From Procambarus clarkii (taxonomy: Eukaryota; Arthropoda; Malacostraca; Decapoda; Cambaridae), in assembly GCF_040958095.1 (NCBI RefSeq), contig NC_091208.1, positions 3,926,230 through 3,990,229 of the forward strand: 64,000 bases of DNA, in the 5' to 3' direction. The notes beneath the pieces were generated by a model. It was not told the DNA's origin, ran no database searches, and saw only the letters and a program-made list of their open reading frames with translations. Made by a program: the position numbers and the translations under genes. This document shows, one piece after another, positions 45,579 to 59,192 of the stretch (positions are counted from its first letter, which is position 1; every line of letters starts with the position of its first letter).

Positions 45579-48500
45579 AATTGGAATCCAATAAGGATTT
45601 GGAAATGGACGGAGGATTGGGGGTGGGGGGGGGCGGAACAAATGGTGTCTATTAGCTAAGTGATCCCCATTTACTGACAACTGTGACAGTGGCCTAAGAT
45701 TACGGTACGCAAAGGGGATTTTAATAAGGTACTAGAAGTATCAACACAAAATTTCTTGTGGAATGAAACATAAAAATGTTGAATATTGAGGTTACCCATT
45801 AAGGCGGTATAGAAAATCGCGACCAGACAACCTTATGAGTGTGGGAGAAAGAGCAGGATGTCAATATTTATTTCTTTTTAAATACAATAGTTTGTAATTT
45901 GGTAATATACTTATATTACGATTTTATTAACAAGATAAAAATATAGAAAGAAAAGTGATTTTTTACTTTAATTGTAAAATGTTTATAAATTTTAACAAAA
46001 ACGTTTATTTTTTTTTATTTTCTAAAAATATTATTTATATATGATGAAACGTTTTAAATCTCATCAAGCTTATCTTGTTGAAGTTGGATTTATTTTTGGT
46101 GTACAATGTACACATCAAACTTTACAGTCTTCAGTGAGTAGGGATCACTAAGATACTGTGTACTACAGTGGTCGTCACAGTTTCGGTCACGATGGTGTTT
46201 CTTGTTATTGGTGTTTTGGTCAGGTGGCCACATAGCACAAAGCCTAGAGCCAACATGTGGCCATAGAGCACTAAGCCTAGAGCCAACAAGTGATCATAGA
46301 GCACTAATCCTAGAGCCGAAAGGTAGCCACAGAGCATAAACCTTGAGCCAACAAGTGGCCATAGAGCAGTAAGCCAAGAGCCAACAAGTGGTCACAGAGC
46401 TATAAGCTTCAATCGAGTAGGCGGCCACAGTGTACTTAAATTATAAATTTTTGCAAAAACTTATATTTTATTAATAATTTAGAAACAAAATATTATTTAA
46501 ATAAGATGAAACGTTTTAAAAAACTACAAAGTGGATGGTGTTATCGTACATTACCAATGTAACGTACAATTATGTTATGTTGTTGGGTAGATTAGATACA
46601 CAGTTTTTAGTGAGTTTCATATTTATTTAGTAGTCTTGGATACAGCAGTGTCACAACGTTGAGACGGAGCTTGGAGCAGAGCAGAGAGCTGAGTGTGGCC
46701 GGAGTTGCGGAGCTCTATGTGGGAGAGCGTTGTAGCTGGATGCGGTCCTAGTCTGCTGCCTGTTCTGTGTCGAAGCTGTAGCGTCTTGTAGACGATTAGA
46801 ACTGCCTACGCCGAGTGCTACATTCTTGACTGGAAATTGTACTGTAAGTGTAATAAAGACAACTTAACATCAACTTATGGGGGCGATAGAAAAGTTTTGG
46901 AAAAGTTGTTCAATGTCAACCAATATTTTTTGACTAGTTGTATATGAAAAGTGCTGAAATTGTCCCAAGTTTCAGTACTGCAGCGTAAATAGAAAGGGAG
47001 ATTTTTTTTCAACGTTTTTTACACATTTTCAAGTCTACATTTCAGAACACACGTTTCAGATATAGTTATTTTGACACTTTTCTGACACATTAGCATATAA
47101 TAAAGAATTGTTAGTTAGATAATTTCCAAAACATCTTTAGTTTTCCTAATACAAATTTTCAAAGTTCCCCCAAAAAATCATGCAAATATGTCATGTTTAT
47201 TGCTATTATAAAATCAATAAATGAACTTGGAGAAAAAGGCTCTCTAGGAAATGTAGAGACATGCCCTCCACATATACTGTGTAAGTTTCATGTAAATTGA
47301 ATAAAAAATGAAAGTTTTGTAAACGCTTATGTCAATTGAAAAAAAAGCAAATAATAAAGTCTAAGGTTCTAAAATCTGTGGCTGAGGTTGACATCAACCA
47401 ATTTTCTCCAAAATTGGCATCCTTACAGATAGGCTTACATGCAGTCAGGTGTGTAAGTTTTAAGCAAATCGTCCAAAAAAAAAAAATGAAAAAAAAAAAA
47501 AAATTTTTAACTAAAAATTTTTTCAAATTAAATTAATTATAATATTTGTTTAATATATGCTATTGTGATAGCTGAGCGTCATAGATATGATTTCAGTTGA
47601 CACTTTTGTTTGATAATCGTTTATGACCATTTTGGCATAATTTTCACACCTACTTCAATATTTTTTTTCCCTTCCTATTTATGCTACGATGCTGAAACTT
47701 GAACCAGATGAAACACTTTTCATATAGAACTTGTCGAAAACGTTTGATTGAAATCGAACGAGTTTTCATTTATTGCATTTTTGGAACCAAACGCCCCCTT
47801 ATGTAAATGTTTTCCCAATCTATGTTAGCAGCTCTGGTTTGATGGGAGGAAAATGCTAAAGTTTGTATAGAAGAGAGGATGAGAAGGGAAAGAAGAGAGG
47901 ATGAGAAGGGAAGAGAGTGAAGAAGATGAAGGGCAAAAGGGATTCTGATTTGGGCTGCTTTAGATAAGTGCTTTCAGCAAAGTATTTTCTTTACCTTTAC
48001 CTGAAATTTTGTTTTGTGACATTGTAGCTAATTTTACAGCGATGTATTAATTTATACAATGTAACAGTTTTTGGCGTTGGGTAATATATATTTTGTAATT
48101 GTTTGTCTCCAAAATGTAGAAAATCGTTAATATTTTTTAGAAACTTGCCCTAGAGAGTTTACGGAAAACGTCTAGGGCAAGGATCAAAGGCACAATTTAA
48201 AGCGTAAAGGCAATAATATCCATTTTTCCCCTACATTGGAGGCGTAACAAATTTGAAAACAATACACATTCAGCTACTCTTCCTAACGCTTCCCAACGTC
48301 AAGAAACTTTCGTATTAAAGTGCCCTTATCCTAACCAAACAGAAAACGGGACAGCATGTCACTTTCGCGAGCCACTTCTGTTTTCTACGACTACTTTTGG
48401 TCTTAGATAGACTATACGTCAAAATGCGACGTTCTATTAGGAGGACGGCTTCACACGCTACCCAGGGGAAATGGCTGTAATGTTACAGTGTATTATGTAA

Positions 48501-48631
48501 TGAGGTTGGTGTCAGGCTCTGTATTTTAATGAATTATTTCCGTTAAACATGACGGTGTGAAGTAGAACAACTTCACAGTACTCAGTGACAAATTTAGGGT
48601 CACGTGACCAAGCACTGACAGTGAGAGGTGA

Positions 48632-49500
48632 CCAGTGACGTCATGCACTAAGCAGGACCCCAGTGACGTCATGCACTAAACAGGACACCAGTGACGTCAT
48701 GCACTAAGCAGCACCCCAGTGACGTCATACACTAAGAAGGATCCAAGTGACGTCATGCACTAAGCAGGACCCCAGTGACATCATACACTAAGCAGGACAC
48801 CAGTGACGTCATGCACTAAGCAGAACTCCAGTGACGTCATGCACTGAGCAGGACCCCAGCTACGTCATGTACTAAGCATGACCCCCAGTAATGTCATACA
48901 CTAAGCAGGACCCCAGTGACATCATGCACTAAGCAGGACCCCAGTGACGTCATGCACTAAGCAGAACCCTAGTGACGTCATGGACTAAGCAGGACCCCAG
49001 TGACGTCAGGCACTAAGCAGGACTCAAGTGACGTCATGCACTGAGCAGGACCCCAGCTACGTCATGTACTAAGCATGACCCCCAGTAATGTCATACACTA
49101 AGCAGGACCCCAGTGACATCATGCACTAAGCAGGACCCCAGTGACGTCATGCACTAAGCAGAACCCTAGTGACGTCATGGACTAAGCAGGACCCCAGTGA
49201 CGTCAGGCACTAAGCAGGACTCAAGTGACGTCATGCACTAAGCAGGACCCCAGTGACGTCATGCACTAAGCAGGACCCCAGTGACGTCATGCACTAAGCA
49301 GGACCCCATTGACGTCAATGCACTAAGCAGGACCCCAGTAACGGCAGGCACTAAGCAGGCCCCCAGTGACGTCATGCACTAAGCAGGACACCAGTGACGT
49401 CATGCACTAAGCAGGGCCCCAGTGACGTCATGCACTAATCAGAACCCCAGTAACGTCATGCACTAAGCAGGACCCCAGTGACGTCATGCACTAAGCAGGC
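48632..49500. repeat. 28-bp TGACGTCA minisatellite, array C5 (about 31 copies, internal duplication)
   Basis: Units from 48,841 are repeated from 49,038 (197-bp offset, about seven units). Two units present in C4 (the CGAAGC and GCCGGA variants) are missing. Confidence 0.94.
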
Positions 49501-51120
49501 TTCCTCATGAATGTGAGGACTTTGACATGTGAATGGACTCACTGCTCTGTGCAGTGATCATTGTAAGGCACTGTTAAACACCTTCTTTCTGGTTGTTTCT
49601 TCAGTTCAACAGCAATATCTCAATATTTCTGTACTCAACACTGCACTGTGTTGATGCAGTGTGCACTGCATCTTGTAACACTGCATCCAGTTACAGGATA
49701 AGGATTTGGGATAGGACTGGGAAGGAAGGAATGGTGCCCAGTAGCTAAGTGATCCCCACTTACTGACGACTGTGACAGTGGCCTAAGAATACGGTACACA
49801 AAGGGGATATTAATAAGGTATTTAAAATATCAACACAATTTCTGTTAGAATGAAACATAAAAAAATTCAATATAACATTTACCCATTAAATCGGTATAGA
49901 AAACCACGAGCATATGTGTGCAGGATATTAATAATTATTACTTTTTATATATTATTAATTAATGACAAGAAAATATTTTAATAAAAAAAATGAAAATTAA
50001 TATAAAACTAAAAAAGAAAAATAATTATTTCTTAAATTTTTAGGTACATTAAAAAATTATAACATAAAACTTTACTATGTTTATATTCTTTAAATTATCT
50101 TTATTTATATTTAAAGAAACTTAAGAAAATTACATAAATACAAAACATTTCTTAAAATTTTGAGTACACATAGCACCCGTAAAACTTTAATGTCGGCAGC
50201 GGGCTTTGATCATATATCTACTGAGTAATACGGTGATCGTCGCATTTGTTAGTGTTGGGGACATTTAGCTATCGTGTTCTGAGACCAGTAGTTGTCAAAG
50301 AATTTAACCATTCATCATGTGATTTTTAATGTTAGTGTTACGGTCAGGTGGCCACAGAACAGTAAACCTACAGCCAGCAGGTGGCCACAGAGCAGTAAGC
50401 CTAGAGTCAGCAGGTGGCCACAAGGGACGAGAACAGCCTCGATATATAATGATAAATTACACTATTGCACTTTTATTAATTACTCAGGTTCGTCATTTAA
50501 CGGAGACTCAGTGTAATAAGGGCACCCTAACATCATCTCATGTAAATGCTGATTTAATGTTTTCCCAACTATATTGACAGCTCTTGTTTGATAGTGAGAA
50601 GATGCAAAATTATGGAGAGGGAGAGAGGAAGAGAGGGAGAGAGGAATAGAGGGATAGAGGAAGAAAGGGTGAGAGGGAGGGAAGGAAGGAGAAGATGAAG
50701 GGAAAAGGGATAATGATTCAGACTGCTACAGATAAAGGCTTTCAGCAATGTCTTTTACATTTCCTTCTCTTTACATATACCTAAATTTTTGTTTTGTGAC
50801 ATTGTAAACATTTTTACAGCAATGTATAAATTTATACAATGAAACAGTGTTTGGCCCTGGATAATATAAACTTTTTTTAATTGATTATGCCTCCAGAATG
50901 TAGAAAATAGTTATTATTTTTTAGAAGCTTGCCTTAGAGAGTTTATGGAAGATGTCTAGGGCAAAGGTCAAGGGCACAATTTAAAGCTTTAAGGTAATAA
51001 TATCAATTTTTTGTCTACATTGGAGGCATAACAAATTTGAAAAGAGTACATACTCAGGAAGTGTGTATTCTGAGTGTGTACGGACGCCTGACAACTGGGT
51101 GGACAGCGCATCTTTAGACT

Positions 51121-51305
51121 CCTTTTTTAGTTTAGAAAAATATTTCATTATAAATATTGAATTCCATGAATCTGGACCCTGGGGCTGAGTGCATAGGCAT
51201 GTTGTCAATTACTCTTGCAAATTCTGCCTCGCTCGTGTTGATATCAATTATATTTACAGGGGTTTGGATATCACGCATAAAGACGTTGTCCGGATCTTTC
51301 ACTTT
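51121..51305 (-). pseudogene. LINE RT fragment in H4
   Basis: As in the other units; an upstream substitution removes the start used in other copies. Confidence 0.65.
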
Positions 51306-51362
51306 CATGTTTTTATAATTGTACTGTATTGCTATACAGTACTGAATTGTACTGTATTGCTA

Positions 51363-52058
51363 TAACCATAACCAGGCACTGCATCACCAACCTCAACAAG
51401 GCCCTGAACAACATCAACACCAGCCTCCACACCCTCAGCCACAACATAACCATAACCAGGCACTGCATCACCAACCTCAACAAGGCCCTGAACAACATCA
51501 ACACCGGCCTCCACACCCTCAGCCACAACATAACCATAACCAGGCACTGCATCACCAACCTCAACAAGGCCCTGAACAACATCAACACCAGCCTCCACAC
51601 CCTCAGCCACAACATAACCATAACCAGACACTGCATCACCAACCTCAACAAGGCCCTGAACAACATCAACACCAGCCTCCACACCCTCAGCCACAACATA
51701 ACCATAACCAAGCACTGCATCACCAACCTCAACAAGGCCCTGAACAACATCAACACCAGCCTCCACACCCTCAGCCACAACATAACCATAACCAGGCACT
51801 GCATCACCAACCTCAACAAGGCCCTGAACAACATCAACACCAGGCTCCACACCCTCAGCCTCAACATAACCATAACCAGGCACTGCATCACTAACCTCAA
51901 CAAGGTCCTGAACAACATCAGCACCAGCCTCCATACCCTTAGCCACAACATAACCATAACCAGGCACTGCATCACCAACCTCAACAAGGCCCTGAACAAC
52001 ATCAACACCAGCCTCCACACCCTCAGCCACAACATAACCATAACCAGGCACTGCATCC
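51363..52058. repeat. 84-bp minisatellite array 7 (about 8.3 copies)
   Basis: Short array without the 672-bp block. Unique changes include ACCAAGCAC and AAGGTCCTG units. Confidence 0.97.
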
Positions 52059-54824
52059 AATTGGAATCCAATAAGGATTTGGAAATGGACGGAGGAGTGG
52101 GGGTGGGGGGGGAGGCGGAACGAATGGTGCCTATTAGCTAAGTGATCCCCATTTACTGACAACTGTGACAGTGGCCTAAGATTACGGTACGCAAAGGGGA
52201 TTTTAATAAGGTACTAGAAGTATCAACACAAAATTTCTTGTGGTATGAAACATAAAAATTTTGAATATTGAGGTTACCCATTAAGGCGGTATAGAAAATC
52301 GCGACCAGACAACCTTATGAGTGTGGGAGAAAGAGCAGGATGTCAATATTTATTTCTTTTTAAATACAATAGTTTGTAATTTGGTAATATACTTATATTA
52401 CGATTTTATTAAAAAGATAAAAATATAGAAAGAAAAGTGATTTTTTACTTTAATTGTAAAATGTTTATAAATTTTAACAAAAACGTTTATTTTTTTTTAT
52501 TTTCTAAAAATATTGTTTATATACGATGAAACGTTTTAAATCTCATCAAGCTTATCTTGTTGAAGTTGGATTTATTTTTGGTGTACAATGTACACATCAA
52601 ACTTTACAGTCTTCAGTGAGTAGGGATCACTAAGATACTGTGTACTACAGTAGTCGTCACAGTTTCGGTAACGATGGTGTTTCTTGTTATTGGTGTTTTG
52701 GTCAGGTGGCCACATAGCACAAAGCCTAGAGCCAATATGTGGCCATAGAGCACTAAGCCTAGAGCCAACAAGTGATCATAGAGCACTAATCCTAGAGCCA
52801 AAAGGTAGCCACAGAGCGTAAACCTTGAGCCAACAAGTTTCCATAGAGCAGTAAGCCAAGAGCCAACAAGTGGTCACAGAGCTATAAGCTTCGATCGAGT
52901 AGGCGGCCACAGTGTACTTAAATTATAAATTTTAGCAAAAACTTATATTTTATTAATAATTTAGAAACAAAATATTATTTAAATAAGATGAAACGTTTTA
53001 AAAAACTATAAAGTGGATGGTGTTATCGTACGTTACCAATGTAACGTACAATTATGTTATGTTGTTGGGTAGATTAGATACACAGTTTTTAGTGAGTTTC
53101 ATATTTATTTAGTAGTCCTGGATACAGCAGTGTCGTCAACGTTGAGACGGAGCTTGGAGCAGAGCAGAGAGCTGAGTGTGGCCGGAGTCGCGGAGCTCTA
53201 TGTGGGAGAGCGTTGTAGCTGAATGCGGTCCTAGTCTGCTGCCTGTTCTGTGTCGAAGCTGTAGCGTCTTGTAGACGATTAGAACTGCCTACGCCGAGTG
53301 CTACATTCTTGACTGGAAATTGTACTGTAAGTGTAATAAAGACAACTTAACATCAACTTATGGGGGCGATAGAAAAGTTTTGGAAAAGTTGTTCAATGTC
53401 AACCAATATTTTTTGACTAGTTGTATATGAAAAGTGCTGAAATTGTCCCAAGTTTCAGTACTGCAGCGTAAATAGAAAGGGAGATTTTTTTTTCAACGTT
53501 TTTTACACATTTTCAAGTCTACATTTCAGAACACACGTTTCAGATATAGTTATTTTGACACTTTTCTGACACATTAGCATATAATAAAGAATTGTTAGTT
53601 AGATAATTTCCAAAACATCTTTAGTTTTCCTAATACAAATTTTCAAAGTTCCCCCCAAAAAATCATGCAAATATGTCATGTTTATTGCTATTATAAAATC
53701 AATAAATGAACTTGGAGAAAAAGGCTCTCTAGCAAATGTAGAGACATGCCCTCCACATATACTGTGTAAGTTTCATGTAAATTGAATAAAAAATGAAAGT
53801 TTTGTAAACGCTTATGTCAATTGAAAAAAAAAGCAAATAATAAAGTCTAAGGTTCTAAAATCTGTGGCTGAGGTTGACATCAACCAATTTTCTCCAAAAT
53901 TGGCATCCTTACAGATAGGCTTACATGCAGTCAGGTGTGTAAGTTTTAAGCAAATCGTCCAAAAAAAAAAATGAAAAAAAATTAATTTTTTTTAACTAAA
54001 ATTTTTTTCCAATTAAATTAATTATAATATTTGTTTAATATATGCTATTGTGATAGCTGAGCGTCATAGATATGATTTCAGTTGACACTTTTGTTTGATA
54101 ATCGTTTATGACCATTTTGGCATAATTTTCACACCTACTTCAATATTTTTTTTCCCTTCCTATTTATGCTACGATGCTGAAACTTGAACCAGATGAAACA
54201 CTTTTCATATAGAACTTGTCGAAAACGTTTGATTGAAATCGAACGAGTTTTCATTTATTGCATTTTTGGAACCAAACGCCCCCTTATGTAAATGTTTTCC
54301 CAATCTATATTAGCAGCTCTGGTTTGATGGGAGGAAAATGCTAAAGTTTGTATAGAAGAGAGGATGAGAAGGGAAAGAAGAGAGGATGAGAAGGGAAGAG
54401 AGTGAAGAAGATGAAGGGCAAAAGGGATTCTGATTTTGGCTGCTTTAGATAAGTGCTTTCAGCAAAGTATTTTCTTTACCTTTACCTGAAACTTTGTTTT
54501 GTGACATTGTAGCTAATTTTACAGCGATGTATAAATTTATACAATGTAACAGTTTTTGGCGTTGGGATATATATATTTTGTAATTGTTTGTCTCCAAAAT
54601 GTAGAAAATCGTTAATATTTTTTAGAAACTTGCCCTAGAGAGTTTACGGAAGATGTCTAGGGCAAGGATCAAAGGCACAATTTAAAGCGTAAAGGCAATA
54701 ATATCCATTTTTCCCCTACATTGGAGGCATAACAAATTTGAAAACAATACACATTCAGCTACTCTTCCTAACGCTTCCCAACGTCAAGAAACTTTCGTAT
54801 TAAAGTGCCCTTATCCTAACCAAA

Positions 54825-55410
54825 CAGAAAACGGGACAGCATGTCACTTTCGCGAGCCACTTCTGTTTTCTACGACTACTTTTGGTCTTAGATAGACTAT
54901 ACGTCAAAATGCGACGTTCTATTAGGAGGACGGCTTGACACGCTACCCAGGGGAAATGGCTGTAATGTTACAGTGTATTGTGTAATGAGGTAGGTGTCAG
55001 GCTCTGTATTTTAATGAATTATTTCCGTTAAACACGACGGTGTGAAGTAGAACAACTTCACAGTACTCAGTGACAAATTTAGGGTCACGTGACCAAGCAC
55101 TGACAGTGAGAGGCAACCAGAAAACGGGACAGCATGTCACTTTCGCGAGCCACTTCTGTTTTCTACGACTAATTTTGGTCTTAGATAGACTATACGTCAA
55201 AATGCGACGTTCTATTAGGAGGACGGCTTGACACGCTACCCAGGGGAAATGGCTGTAATGTTACAGTGTATTGTGTAATGAGGTAGGTGTCAGGCTCTGT
55301 ATTTTAATGAATTATTTCCGTTAAACACGACGGTGTGAAGTAGAACAACTTCACAGTACTCAGTGACAAATTTAGGGTCACGTGACCAAGCACTGACAGT
55401 GAGAGGTGAC
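54825..55410. repeat. 293-bp tandem duplication
   Basis: 54,825-55,117 is repeated at 55,118-55,410. It covers the CAGAAAACGGGACAGC start through the E-box palindrome, so this unit has two GGTCACGTGACC sites. The joint carries short ACCAG microhomology. Confidence 0.93.
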
Positions 55411-56137
55411 CAGTGACGTCATGCACTTAGCAGGACCCCAGTGACGTCATGCACTAAACAGGACACCAGTGACGTCATGCACTAAGCAGCACCCCAGTGA
55501 CGTCATACACTAAGAAGGATCCAAGTGACGTCATGCACTAAGCAGGACCCCAGTGACATCATACACTAAGCAGGACACCAGTGACGTCATGCACTAAGCA
55601 GAACTCCAGTGACGTCATGCACGAAGCAGGACCCCAGTGACGTCATGCACTAAGCCGGACCCCAGTGACGTCATGCACTGAGCAGGACCCCAGCTACGTC
55701 ATGTACTAAGCATGACCCCCAGTAATGTCATACACTAAGCAGGACCCCAGTGACATCATGCACTAAGGAGGACCCCAGTGACGTCATGCACTAAGGAGAA
55801 CCCTAGTGACGTCATGGACAAAGCAGGACCCCAGTGACGTCAGGCACTAAGCAGGACCCAAGTGACGTCATGCACTAAGCAGGACCCCAGTGACGTCATG
55901 CACTAAGCAGGACCCCAGTGACGTCATGCACTAAGCAGGACCCCATTGACGTCAATGCACTAAGCAGGACCCCAGTAACGGCAGGCACTAAGCAGGCCCC
56001 CAGTGACGTCATGCACTAAGCAGGACACCAGTGACGTCATGCACTAAGCAGGGCCCCAGTGACGTCATGCACTAATCAGAACCCCAGTAACGTCATGCAC
56101 TAAGCAGGACCCCAGTGACGTCATGCACTAAGCAGGC
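55411..56137. repeat. 28-bp TGACGTCA minisatellite, array C6 (about 26 copies)
   Basis: Same variant order as C1. Confidence 0.96.
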
Positions 56138-57750
56138 TTCCTCATGAATGTGAGGACTCTGGCATGTGAATGGACTCACTGCTCTGTGCAGTGATCATTG
56201 TAAGGCACTGTTAAACACCTTCTTTCTGATTGTTTTTTCAGTTCAACAGCAATATCTCAATATTTCTGTACTCAACACTGCACTGTGTTGATGCAGTGTG
56301 CACTGCATCTCGTAACACTGCATCCAGTTACAGGATAAGAATTTGGGATAGGACTGGGAAGGAAGGAATGGTGTCCAGTAGCTAAGTGATCCCCACTTAC
56401 TGACGACTGTGACAGTGGCCTAAGAATACGGTACACAAAGGGGATATTAATAAGGTATTTAAAATATCAACACAATTTCTGTTAGAATGAAACATAAAAA
56501 AATTCAATATAACATTTACCCATTAAATCGGTATAGAAAACCACGAGCATATGTGTGCAGGATATTAATAATTATTACTTTTTATATATTATTAATTAAT
56601 GACAAGAAAACATTTTAATAAAAAAAATGAAAATTAATATAAAACTAAAAAAGAAAAATAATTATTTCTTAAATTTTTAGGTACATTAAAAAATTATAAC
56701 ATAAAACTTTACTATGTTTATATTCTTTAAATTATCTTTATTTATATTTAAAGAAACTTAAGAAAATTACATAAATACAAAACATTTCTTAAAATTTTGA
56801 GTACACATAGCACCCGTAAAACTTTAATGTCGGCAGCGGGCTTTGATCATATATCTACTGAGTAATACGGTGATCGTCGCATTTGTTAGTGTTGGGGACA
56901 TTTAGCTATCGTGTTCTGAGACCAGTAGTTGTCAAAGAATTTAACCATTCATCATGTGATTTTTAATGTTAGTGTTACGGTCAGGTGGCCACAGAACAGT
57001 AAACCTACAGCCAGCAGGTGGCCACAGAGCAGTAAGCCTAGAGTCAGCAGGTGGCCACAAGGGACGAGAACAGCCTTGATATATAATGATAAATTACACT
57101 ATTGCACTTTTATTAATTACTCAGGTTCGTCATTTAACGGAGACTCAGTGTAATAAGGGCACCCTAACATCATCTCATGTAAATGCTGATTTAATGTTTT
57201 CCCAACTATATTGACAGCTCTTGTTTGATAGTGAGAAGATGCAAAATTATGTAGAGAAGAGAGGGAGAGAGGAATAGAGGGATAGAGGAAGAAAGGGTGA
57301 GAGGGAGGGAAGGAAGGAGAAGATGAAGGGAAAAGGGATAATGATTCAGACTGCTACAGATAAAGGCTTTCAGCAATGTCTTTTACAATTCCTTCTCTTT
57401 ACATATACCTAAATTTTTGTTTTGTGACATTGTAAACATTTTTACAGCAATGTATAAATTTATACAATGAAACAGTGTTTGGCCCTGGATAATATAAACT
57501 TTTTTTTAATTGATTATGCCTCCAGAATGTAGAAAATAGTTATTATTTTTTAGAAACTTGCCTTAGAGAGTTTATGGAAGATGTCTAGGGCAAAGGTCAA
57601 GGGCACAATTTAAAGCTTTAAGGTAATAATATAAATTTTTTGTCTACATTGGAGGCATAACAAATTTGAAAAGAGTACATACTCAGGAAGTGTGTATTCT
57701 GAGTGTGTACGGACGCCTGACAACTGGGTGGACAGCGCATCTTTAGACTC

Positions 57751-57935
57751 CTTTTTTTGTTTAGAAAAATATTTCATTATAAATATTGAATTCCATGAAT
57801 CTGGACCCTGGGGCTGAGTGCATAGGCATGTTGTCAACTTCTCTTGCAAAATCTGCCTCGCTCGTGTTGATATCAATTATATTTACAGGGGTTTGAATAT
57901 CACGCATAAAGACGTTGTCCGGATCTTTCACTTTC
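57751..57935 (-). pseudogene. LINE RT fragment in H5
   Basis: As in the other units. Confidence 0.65.
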
Positions 57936-57991
57936 ATGTTTTTATAGTTGTACTGTATTGCTATACAGGACTGTATTGTACTGTATTGCTA

Positions 57992-59192
57992 TAACAATAA
58001 CCAGGCACTGCATCACCAACCTCAACAAGGCCCTGAACAACATCAACACCAGCCTCCACACCCTCAGCCACAACATAACTATAACCAGACACTGCATCAC
58101 CAACCTCAACAAGGCCCTGAACAACATCAGCACCAGCCTCCATACCCTCAGCCACAACATAACCATAACCAGGCACTGCATCACCAACCTCAACAAGGCC
58201 TTGAACAACATCAACACCAGCCGCCACACCCTCAGCCACAACATAACCATAACCAGGCACTGCATCACCAACCTCAACAAGGCCCTGAACAACATCAACA
58301 CCAGCCTCCACACCCTCAGCCACAACATAATTATAACCAGGCACTGCATCACCAACCTCAACAAGGCCCTGAACAACATCAACACCAGCCTCCACACCCT
58401 CAGCCACAACATAACCATAACCAGGCACTGCATCACCAACCTCAACAAGGCCCTGAATAACATCAACACCAGCCTTCACACCCTCAGCCACAACATAACC
58501 ATAACCAGGCACTGCATCACCAACCTCAACAAGGCCCTGAACAACATCAACACCAGCCTCCACACCCTCAGCCACAACACAACCATAACCAGGCACTGCA
58601 TCACCAACCTCAACAAGGCCCTGAACAACATCAACACCTGCCTCCACACCCTCAGCCACAACATAACTATAACCAGACTCTGCATCACCAACCTCAACAA
58701 GGCCCTGAACAACATCAACACCAGCCTCCACACCCTCAGCCACAACATAACCATAAATAGGCACTGCATCACTAACCTCAACAAGGCCCTGAATAACATC
58801 AACACCAGCCTTCACACCCTCAGCCACAACATAACCATAACCAGGCACTGCATCACCAACCTCAACAAGGCCCTGAACAACATCAACACCAGCCTCCACA
58901 CCCTCAGCCACAACATAACCATAACCAGGCACTGCATCACCAACCTCAACAAGGCCCTGAACAACATCAACACCAGCCTCCACACCCTCAGCCTCAACAT
59001 AACCATAACCAGGCACTGCATCACTAACCTCAACAAGGCCCTGAACAACATCAGCACCAGCCTCCATACCCTCAGCCACAACATAACCATAACCAGGCAC
59101 TGCATCACCAACCTCAACAAGGCCCTGAACAACATCAACACCAGCCTCCACACCCTCAGCCACAACATAACCATAACCAGGCACTGCATCCA
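57992..59192. repeat. 84-bp minisatellite array 8 (about 14.3 copies)
   Basis: Carries a single 672-bp block (GAATAAC at about 58,453 and 58,789). No 1-bp deletion, so the coding-like frame is open over the whole array (57,958-59,274, 438 codons). Confidence 0.97.

Larger units (their letters stand above)
40874..48631. repeat. HOR unit H3 (7,758 bp)
   Basis: Spacer 41,601-42,446; 33-bp array 42,447-42,521; block G 42,522-43,212; LINE fragment 43,213-43,400; 84-bp array 43,456-45,578; spacer 45,579-46,221; degenerate 33-bp 46,222-46,428; LTR-like 46,573-46,869; AT-rich 46,870-48,631. Confidence 0.93.
48632..55410. repeat. HOR unit H4 (6,779 bp)
   Basis: Spacer 49,501-50,345; 33-bp array 50,346-50,420; block G 50,421-51,120; LINE fragment 51,121-51,305; 84-bp array 51,363-52,058; spacer 52,059-52,702; degenerate 33-bp 52,703-52,910; LTR-like 53,055-53,352; AT-rich 53,353-55,410, including a 293-bp tandem duplication. 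Confidence 0.92.
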
